From the NCBI RefSeq assembly GCF_051106095.1, contig NC_135785.1:186262045-186326044 (forward strand): a stretch of 64,000 bases of DNA, given 5' to 3'. The position numbers and the translations under genes were made by a program. The stretch comes from Pogona vitticeps. Taxonomy: Eukaryota; Chordata; Lepidosauria; Squamata; Agamidae. Shown here piece by piece: positions 50,501 to 61,500 of this stretch (the stretch's first letter is position 1; each line of letters begins with the position of its first letter). The notes below the pieces were generated by a model. It saw only the letters and a list, made by a program, of their open reading frames with translations, was not told the DNA's origin and searched no databases.

Positions 50501-53500
50501 GGGGTGTGGAACTGGTCAAACCACTCCGTAATATCTCACTTACTTTGAAAGCCCTATTAGAGTTTGCTAAGAGACAACTGAGCTAATAGTAAGGCAGCTC
50601 AGGCTGTGTTGAACCAAACCCTTCCTAAAAATGTAAGGACTTCCTTGACCCTGGTATAACTTTTTGGTGGCACAGTAGCCATGTCCCTGGGCTGAGAGGG
50701 ATTTGCATATGGTGTAACTCAGTCCCTCATCTGTTCCACCCCTTCCTTCCTTCCTTCCTTCCTTCCTTCCTTCCTTCCTTCCTTCCTTCCTCCCTCCCTC
50801 CCTCCCTCCGCTCTACCGCTGGCTGATATAGGCTAGCAAAACAGCTATGCTTGCAGTTTTGCCAACACAAGGAATATACTGGCAGAAAACATTACTGCCC
50901 ATTCCAAATGCATTACAGCCAGCAAAGCTTTCAGTTTAGATTGCAATCTTATTTTGTACTCTGCTGCAGCAAAACCAACAGACAGTCTTGTGGCACCTTA
51001 ATGACCAACATATTTCATTTGGCATAAGCACAAGCCCCTTCTTCAGATGCAAATTCAAAGGCACTAATCATACAGAACCTGAACTGCAGAAAAAATATTA
51101 GAAAGTGTTGTATATAATACTAGAAATTACCATAAAATGCAACTTGTTCTGACATGCTTTAAATATGGCATTCCAGGCCCATTCATGCTGAGGAGTAGAT
51201 CCAAAGGTTTAGTTCCATGAGCAGAAAGAGTTTTTCTACAAAAGGGAACTCTGGCATGGAATGTCACCCTTGGATCCTGGCCCTGAATTAATAACCCCAT
51301 TGTTGTTACAGAGAATTAACAACAACACTGCTGAAGCAATATTCTTAGGTTGTTGTTCACCTATTTTCCTTAATTCCATGGAGGAGTCAAACTGCTGCCC
51401 TGCAACTATCAAGAAGACTGCAAGGTTAATTCCAGAATAGAGAGTTGATTGGAGCTCAAACCCTTTACGGTACCTGCAGAGACAAGATTTTAATAAAATA
51501 GAGAACACATTTCAAAGATAAAGTATGTCAAGTTCTCAGTTCCAAATTAAGAAAATACGCTCACAGCCCATACTATTGAATCTGAATTGGTCTGTTTGTT
51601 TGCTTGGTTTCTTGGAAAGGCAGGGAAACAAGACTTTAATCAGTGAACATATAGGACTGAAGAGCAGCTATTATCATTTTTAAAGCCTGTAAATCTGTAT
51701 AATACTGTTTGAAAGTGTGTGTCCAAAGATAGATCATGAAATATCGAAGCAACATTTGTGATCAGTAGGAGCTTCCTTTCACTTATTTTTAACTTTTTAC
51801 TTCAATTTTTTATTTCAAGTGAAATACAAATAATGCTTCCATAACGGATGCTCACAACAGAAAGATTCCATGTAAAAGTACCACTATCTTAAACATACTT
51901 TATCCTGGTAACAAAGCTCAATAGACTCAGCCAATATCTGAGTCAACATCCAGAGTTGTGGGACTAGGATTGGAGACACCTAGGACTGGATAGCTCAGTG
52001 GTCTGGACATGTGCCTGTGGAGCCAGAGGTTGGCAGTTCAATTCCCCACTGGGCCTCCTTGACAGGGGCCAGATTCGATGATCCAGAGGGTCCCTTTCCA
52101 GCTCTGCAGTTCTAGGATTATTATTTTATTATTAAATCTGGTGGACTAGCCCTGAGGGACAACAGGGCAGTTACTTTCTCCCAACCTGACCTACATCACA
52201 GGGCTGCTGTGAGGTCAAAGTGAGGAGGAGAGCCGTATTCAGCTTTTTGGAAAGCTGAGTATAAAAGTATAAGAAATGAAAGTAATGCATAACTAATACA
52301 TAAATAATAAAGTTTGGCAGATATCTGTGGCTTCTTTTTATCTCTTTTTATGAGGTGTTCTGCTCCCGTCCAACAGGAGAACTGGTTGGCAAACAACTTG
52401 GAACTTAAATCTGGAACACTTTGCCTTTTTGCAGTTCGATGGAAACCACTGCTTTTCTCACCATTCAATGGCTCTGTCTCGGCTACTCGTGTCTTTACAG
52501 TCTGAATCAAGGAATATATCTTTGTAGATCCTCCCACACAGGCAGAACATGTCTGGCGCTGGATGATCACATGTTTGCAGGACCTGCAGCATCACTTGTA
52601 GGGCTTTCCCCCGATCACCTGTATTGTTCCGTCTGGAATTCAAGTGGAAAAGGATGATCATAAGCTTGGACAAAGAACCATATCTTTCCAGTGTAATAAT
52701 AATTATTATATGCCACCAAGTCAATTTTGACTTGTTGGGATCCACTTTTTTCTAGTTTAAAGTTCAGTAGTAGCTTATTATTCCCTTCTTCTGGATTTGC
52801 CCACACCACACAAGCTGACTCTTCTTCTATACAGGACAAAGTGGGGAATTATTCCTAGCTCCAGGTGGTCCAACTCACTGAACTATTTAGCAAGTTATCC
52901 ATCACACCTAACATTTATGTTAATATTCAGTAGGCATACATATGAATTATGTTAAACTTGCAAACTATACATACATTAATAAATAGCTACATAGAAATTG
53001 ATACTGTATCTGTCTCCTAGCAGAATTCTACAGAATCTGATGCATATTGCATACAAAATCTCTGTCATTTTGGAGAACATGTAATTAGGAAGCCACCACA
53101 AAGCAAAATTATTCATACATATATAGTTGTACGTGATTTGTCTCACATTACCTTGAAAGCTAGATTGTTTATTAAGAAGCCTTTTTATTAAGAAGCCTTT
53201 CATTACCTTGAAAGCTAGATTGTTTATTAAGAAGCCTTTGAAGTTTGGTAAGCATTTCCCAGAAGCAAATATACAACTTGAATTGCAATGAAATATATTT
53301 ATTCACAGAAAAACAATTAGCAAAACTGCAATCTTTTAGCAAATGTTCTATAGCAGACCATTTTTCATGGAAAGATTTGTGCAAAGATGTTTTAGTAAAA
53401 TCTATAACCAATTGCAATGGAGGCTGTCTCATTCACCTAAAACCTAGATTTTACTGTCTTCTATGATTTTGGGAATTATGTAGATTTTGATCAATATGAG

Positions 53501-55423
53501 AGATTATATCTGCATTAACCATGAACAATGGCAACATAGACCCCTACACTAAAGATGCCAATGTATTTTAAATTTTGATTAACTATATTACTTCAGAATC
53601 CCTAACTGAACCAAAGTAAAGGCAACTGAAGGCTAAATAAATGCAAAAACCACTCTTGTTATTTACAACAAATCAGTCAAACCAGAAAATCAAACACTGC
53701 TTTGCCGCTTAAAAGCTATTTCAAAACATCCTGCTAATCTTCAATGCAGTTAAAACTAGTTAGCAGATTTCATTCATTCATTCATTCATTCATTCATTCA
53801 TTCATTCATTCATTTAGATTTTATTTATTTATTTATTTATTTGTTCGTTCGTTTGTTTGTTTGTTTGATTGATTGATTTCTATCCCACCCATCTAAACCA
53901 AAGGTCTACTCTGGGCGGTTTGCTGATGAACTCCTGATACCAAGGTATCCAGTTAAGAGCCTCGTGGCACAGTGGTTAAACTGCTGTACTACAGCCAAAA
54001 CTGTGCTCACGACCTGGGGTTCAATCCTAGATAGCGGCTCAAGGTTGACTCAGCCTTCTATCCTTCCAGACTCAGCTTTCTATCCTTCCGAGGTCGGTAA
54101 AATGAGTACCCAGCTTGCTGGGGGGGGGGGGCAATGTGTAGCCTGCATAATTAAATTGTAAACCGCCCAGACAGTGCTTGAAGTGCTATGGGGCAGTATA
54201 TAAGCAGCATGCTTTGCTTGCTTTTGCTTTGCTTTAAGATGTTTGTATATTAAAACAGGTGTACAAAGGACGTAACAATAGTCAGTAACAAGAAAACATT
54301 TCTGATAGTTTTCCACTATCCCTACAAAGAGGAAATTAAAAACTAACAGAATAACTACTGCATGACGGTGTAAAACATTTTCCTATGCATATTAAGGTGC
54401 AAAAGTAATTGCCCTGAAGAGGTGCAACTAGACAGACCATAAGCATTACAGTATTCAGATGTCTGGTAACTGCATATAACATTTAATTATTTATATGGAA
54501 TTCACCATGCCCTACATCAGGATATCTACTAATGGAATGACTACTGTGTACATATCATTGGATCAATATTAAACTCTAATATTCAATAATGTAATTGCAT
54601 ACACTTTATGGAGTTTCTTGGAGTTAAAGGAATTAGGGCTTTTTGAAAATGCAATCAACAGTTAACACATTTGTTGCTTGAGGTACAGCACAATATATAT
54701 ATTTTGTGTACCTCACAGTGCAAACCAAAAAATTCTAAACAAAAATACAAAAGTAAGTTCTGCAAGATATTGCTAATAATTGTGTCTTGTCAAGTCAGTT
54801 CTGACTTATGGTGATCCTTTTCAGGGTTTTCTAGGTAGAGGGTACTCAGAAGTGGTCCATTCTGGGGTCACCCTAGGACTGTGCGGCTTGCCCAAGGCCA
54901 AAAGGCTGGCTCTACCCAGAAGAGGCACAGTGAGGATCTAACTCCCAGCCTCTAGCTCTGCAGCCAAACACTTAAGCTACTGAGCTATCCAACCACCTAG
55001 TTCTATATATTTTTCATGCAATGTTAATTCATGAAATATAACCATATTATTTATGCATTTCTTATCTTAAGTTTCAGTTGAAATATTTAAAAACAATCAG
55101 TGAAAAGTTAATTTTGATAACTAAGCAGATCAAGTAGTACCTCAGAAGGTAAATTGACACACTATTGTGTTATGTGATGTCAAGTCAGAACCAACTTATA
55201 GAAACCCTATCAAGAGTTTCAAAGTAAGTGAGATGTTTAAGAAGTAGTTCTATGGTGCCACTCTCCCCAGTGAGTTTTCATTGCTTGAGTTGGGATTTGA
55301 ACACAGATCTTGTGAGTCCTAGTCCATCATTACCCCATATTGGATAATATACCAAATAAGAAAAGGTCTGCTTTTTGCCTTTCCTAGATGTTTGATCAGA
55401 TTGTATAAAATGTTTATTTTATT

Positions 55424-55511
<88 letters not shown>

Positions 55512-58500
55512 TTTATATCCCGCCTATCTGGTCAGTTCAGACCACTCTAGGCGGGATCAGAACAAAGAAAGGAGCAATAAATTTAGATCCAGTCAAAACT
55601 GTATCCAGGTCCTTGGGCCATATCCTTGTTGATGAACTCTATTTAGCAGATACCTAATAACTGTTCTTTCTTGTAGTGTACTAAAAGTAATTCCAGACAA
55701 ATCATGATCATGCTTGAGCCAGTTTGATCCTGGTTCACAATTGTGTTTCTACACACTACACCTAAACCAGTTTCTTGGTGAAGAAGGGATGGTAAACTGG
55801 TTTAACAAGCCAGGAAGCCTTCTATGAACGCAGTCATGTGGAAAGAGGAGTGCATTCAGCTTTGTTGCTTTCTTACCCAACAGCTGATAGTCTGTTGGAC
55901 GGCGAATGTGAAATGTAACTGGTCAATATTCTTTTTAGATGTTATAAATATTGCACTTCAAACCGTATGTTGTAAACATCTGCATACTCCATGTTCTCAA
56001 AGTGCAAGCTTCACTTCACACAACAAGGTGCAGGATTTACAAGGGAAGAGTGCTCGTTCTTAATTTTTCCTCTCCCTTGGGGCTGTTTCTTCCTTGGGAA
56101 AGACACACACTGCCAACAGACAATACTCTGTGCACTACAATGATAACCTGAAGCATTACAGGTATACTATTTGGTATTAACTTGATTTACAATTTTCCCC
56201 TGAAAAAAATTGCTGAAATAGATATTCTTATTTGCCTTTTCATTTGGACCCCAATAATACCTGCACTACCAGCCTCAAATCAACAAAATGGTTTGCCTTT
56301 GCTATGTCTTCCTTTTATATCGTAACACTCAGATAGGCTTGCAGTGGTACAGAAATAAAGAGGCAATGAGGGTGATAAAATGGGCAAAATATTATTAAAA
56401 GAACATGGCAGAAAACATTAAACATTAAAGCCAATATGGAAAGGTGTTTGGCTATAACTACTTTATTGCAAAATGAAGGAGACTAGCACAGATGTGACAT
56501 GAGCTGTCACTCTGTGATTTTAAATATATATATATATTTTTGTCACTATAGCCTGTATTGTCTTATTACTCAACACTTTTTGTTCCTAGAAATGTTTAGC
56601 AGCTGAAAGTCTCCCCATGGTGTTGAGTTAAAGCTTGCATGTTGATAGTCCTGGCAAGTGGCTCTGGTTATCTTTTCATCAAGCTAATCTCTGGACAATA
56701 TTTAGTTTATGACTTCAGCTTTGAAACAGCTGTCACCAACAGTTTACTATGCAAGTTATCATTTAGAAACATGACCTCAGTTTTAGATTGCACAGTAATG
56801 AAAATACAGAACAGCTGAGCCTACAGGTAGTAGGACAAAACCATTCAAAGTAATCAGTATTTAAAATAAGAACACACGCTATTTGCTGAGACTGAGGTCA
56901 AGGGAAAACTAAACATAGACAACACTTAGAATGACTATTGTTAATACTAGCCATTCACAACATTGAATCCCCTTAAAAACTTAAAGTTTAATGACTATAA
57001 AGATCACAATTACTCACTTTCCCTGATTATTTATTATGACTGTCTCAAGGAGTGGAATAAAACTTATCAGAGGCCAGTTCTCTGAGGAAACTGCTGAAAT
57101 GTCCCTTGGTAGTGCCCACAAAGAAGAACGCTGAGGAGGTCCGGTGTGGGAAGCAGAAACATTCCTCTCTGTGCCCAGTGCTTAAAATATTGTAAATGCT
57201 AATGCTTAAGATGATTAGTAAATGTTCATTAGGAAGATGCTTTCTGAGCACGGCCCGAAAAGGTACAGAAGGGCTAGGGGAACTTTGGCCATTGCTGAGC
57301 TTCAGACTGGACCACACTCTGGAGAGGGGCTGTGCAACAGCTGGTTTCTTTTTCCTCCATCAATTTGTTCAGTTATCACCACATCACCAAGCTGCCACCT
57401 GCCAGGGGCTTCTGACAGGCAGAAGGGACAGCGAGGTTTCTCTTTATTTTACTGTTTTACTGCTTATGCTTTTTTTTTTTTTTACTGTCTCTTCTCTTTA
57501 ATGAAGTTTTGTGTCTTTTCCTTCACTGATGTTTTGAATTGTTACAAGATTCCAAAAGAACCTCTGTTCACCTTGACGAAACACTCATTCAATAGAAACA
57601 GAAAACTGCTTGACAGATTTTTCTATGAATGGTTGACACCTTTCATGTGGAATGTCATTTCCCACTGCTACAATGAACAATGCTGGGCTTGGGTGATGGC
57701 AACAGTTTGTGCTGTTTTGGGGACTTGCAAAAGCAAGAAACATAATCCTTGGGGGGAAAGCAATGCAGATACCACTTATAATGACCAACACATCTGGAGG
57801 GCACCGGGTTGGAGACAATATTTGGGGTATTGGGGCCACTTCCCACAGCTTTCTTTCTCTTCTCCCTTACACATTGGTTATGTGTGAAGCACCTTGCTTC
57901 ATCAAACAAGAAGATGGGATTAAATCCTCTGCATTCCACTGCATGTGAGCATTGGAATTATAAAGAGAAAATTACATTGTCCCAGAATGAAGATGACAAA
58001 TGTCACTGGTATTATTCTCTGCTCTCTGCTCAATTGTGGTCTAAGCGCCACTAAATATCAGGCTCTCTGTGCTATGGGTCCCACACATCACTCTTCTCAA
58101 CAGCTTTATGCTTCACCATCACAAATAAATCCATAATAAATAAATTAATAATCATGTAAGAATCCAAATTCAAACCTAAATAGGCATGAGTTACAACCAC
58201 AAGTAAACTTTGCCTCATCTCTTCATTCAGCTACCCTCGTTTCTCAAATGAGCTGTTGCTACTACGATTGTTTTAAAAATAAGCATGGTTTTATTTATTC
58301 ATACAGGAATTTTAGGCTGCTTTTTCTGCCTCAGATCAGGTCCACAAAATAAGTCACAAAAGAAAGATACAAGAGAATTAGGTAACATAATGCTAGAAGC
58401 ATTCCGAAACAGAAACAATGTAGACCTTTCCATTTCTTACTTTTTGCTCCTATAAAATACCTGTTACACTTTTAAGAGACAAGTAATCAATTTCAATTGC

Positions 58501-61500
58501 ACTGAAGAGACACAGAAGGCAAGGAATATATATTCTTGAATGAACTAGGAATATACTACAGTGTAAAATTCTGCCTATCTCCTACTAATGAACATCATTA
58601 TTCTACAAAAAAAATCTGTTTTTCATAACTATTGCTCAATAACACAGAATCGCCATACTAGATGAAATCAGTGGTTGTTTTACTGCAACATATTGATTAA
58701 GAAAGCACTTGGAGCTTGAGCCTGTTTTGTCTGCATAAGCAATCCATTATTCAGGAACTGTCTTTGAAATGATATGGGATATACAGTTATAAAGTTTCCA
58801 AGCTACAGCAGGACAATACATCACAGGCAAGGTTTCCTCTGTGCAGGGCTCCTTCTCCTCCACGCACCTACAGCAATTGTTTTCAGCCCCTTTAGTACCA
58901 GTCCTGATGTAATCCTGCAGTGGGGTGGAGGTGTGCGTGAGGGGCAGGACCCTGCCCAGTGGAGCTGAAAATTAGAGAAAATGTTGTGCACATGTATATA
59001 CAAATATGTGCAAACATCTCTCTTCTCAATTCCATTTAATCATCCCTCTATCTCAGTGTTTGGGGTTACAGAGCTTAAACCTCTGCACTTTGCATGTTTA
59101 GAACACACCGCAAACCTTCCCACTTCTGGGGAGGTCCCCATAACAGTTCATGAGTGTGTCTGACTGGTGCACTTCTCAATTGTATTCAGTAGCAGACAGG
59201 AAACAGCATGGGGGAAAACACACAATGGAACTGTAGCAATCCCTTGATGTTTGGAAATGCACTTCACCAGGAAGCCTCTTGTCCTTCCTGTAACAAGCAA
59301 AGACTTTCTTTTTAGGCAGGTTTTAAATTGATCTGGGCAAGTGGGATTTTTAAGAATTCTGAATGCAAGGATGTGCTTTTTAAAAGTTTTGTTTTGCCAT
59401 GGTTGTTAATATTGTTAGATGGTTAATTGCTTTTAATATTATTTCTTACAGTGTTCATTGTGATATCATGCAGACTGACCTGCTGCTATTTTGATAAAGT
59501 GGTATGAATTCTGCCCTCATTTTGATGTCAAACTAAAACATAACTTTTTATCAAAGTTTTTTTGATAACCAATGCTCAAGATCTGATTACTTTGTGGAAT
59601 TTCATTATTGTATGTTTTTAAATTGCTTGTTGTTTATTGTATGTAACCTTCTCCAAAATCTCCTTAATACAGGGTAGAAATTCGATATTTACAAACATAT
59701 GTATGTACACAAACAAACAAACATATGTAACCCAGTATTAATGGATATTTTTCTGCTGCTCAGCAAAGAAAACAGATTGCCTCTCATTCATGAGTTTCGA
59801 GTAAATTATACTGTTTCTGCTCTACACAGTTGTTTGGTGTGGCCATTTTGAAGAATCGCTGTTGGCTGAGGTGCTCAAAATTCTCTGCTGGTGCTATAAT
59901 TCACTTGGCCTAAAAAGGTCTTACACTATGTGGGCAAAATGCAACCTCCTGACATTGGATCATATTCCACTCTATTGGCTATGCTAGCAAGAGTCAATGG
60001 GATGGCAATCTTATGGTCCACAGCTTGTCCATCCTTGATTTAGATGCAAAGGAAATGGGTTTGATAAAGAGATAAGAATCTGCTTCATATAATAAATATA
60101 TCCGTGCTTGCAGTCAGAACTTTAAATTGTAGATGCCTTTGCAATGATAAATAATTCTCTATCTCTGTTTACCATAAATGCACACACACAAGGGTTTCAT
60201 CTTACCGATTCAGGGCAAATGCATAGTGAAATTTGATATTGTGCTGATCTGCCAAATCACATGTAGGGAGCATTTCCAGTGTCTCCACCAGCTTCACCAT
60301 AGCATCATAGTCCTAGTGACCAAAAACAAACAAACAAAACACTACCAAGCAAAATTCAGCCCAAAAATGATTTTTACCTTCCTACTTCATTAAAAGTAAC
60401 CATAACAATCACTCTCAAGACTGGCATATATTAAGGCAGTGCACAAAAGTATTTTCAGTGGAAATGCTAAAAGTGCCTATTTGTAGGCAGAAAAATGAAG
60501 GGGACCTTTCAGTTATTTTTTTCCATAAAAAGAACTAATTCTGTAACAGTTTCTCAGAAATGGGGACAACCATTATCAATGTTTATAGCACAGCTTTGTT
60601 CTCCTCAAACCCCCTCCCCCACAAGGTTTTTTGGATAGTCATTGCAGTCATCAACAATAGCTAATGTTTTGGCACCTTATTCACCATTGTCTTTCCCCAA
60701 GAGTTCACCTAGTGAAGACAAAAATGTCTTCTGAGAAACTCTGGCTGAGCCCTTATCATTATTCTTCATGGCTCCGCATCTACAAGAGGTTGTCCCAAAT
60801 GTTAAATTTTGAAGAGTCCCTAGATATACTTTTTCTCTCTACTGAAGATGTTTTATAATTCAGCTCTTTCTCTCTAAAGCCCTTTTGCACTTACAAAACA
60901 TGGCAGCATTGTGTCCAGCTCTGGAGAAATGGTGAAACTACTGTTAAACTACAATATGTTCTCAATTTCTCAGATGTTTTCCTTTCCCCAAGAAAGAGGC
61001 TTTCACTTCTCTGTCTCATTCTGAGGACCATTTAGAATTACTTTTGGTGGTATTTTTAGCTTAGTGGAGTGCAGAAAGATGGCAAAGCATACTGAATTTG
61101 GGTTTTTTTTTTCACCCTTTCTATTACACATCTCTTAATCAGTTGCAGCTTCCTACATTTCTTGTTATTTAAAAAAAAAGCCATGTGGCAAGAGACAGCT
61201 TGCTTGTGCATTCATTCATTCACCTCATAACATTTTCTCCTTGGCTTTAACTAAACTGTGGGGAGCTAGGATGGAATAAGGGGTTTTCAACTGCCTCAGA
61301 GATGGTTGTGCACTTAAACCCAAAATGTACCCATACATTTCTTGGCCACCTCATAAGATAAGTACAAGGATCCTCTGCCTCATCCATGACAACTTCTTCA
61401 AAATGTGTCCTTTTTCTAAATTCTTTGTGCATGGAATTTCTTCTCTAGTAAACTAAATTAGAATGGCCAGAATTCTATAGCAGACATTCTTGACGCAGCA

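Noticed and set aside
57222-57887. 221-codon plus-strand frame
   Set aside because: No domain, poly-Phe from a poly-T run, no supporting splice or promoter signals; intron of MAP3K15.
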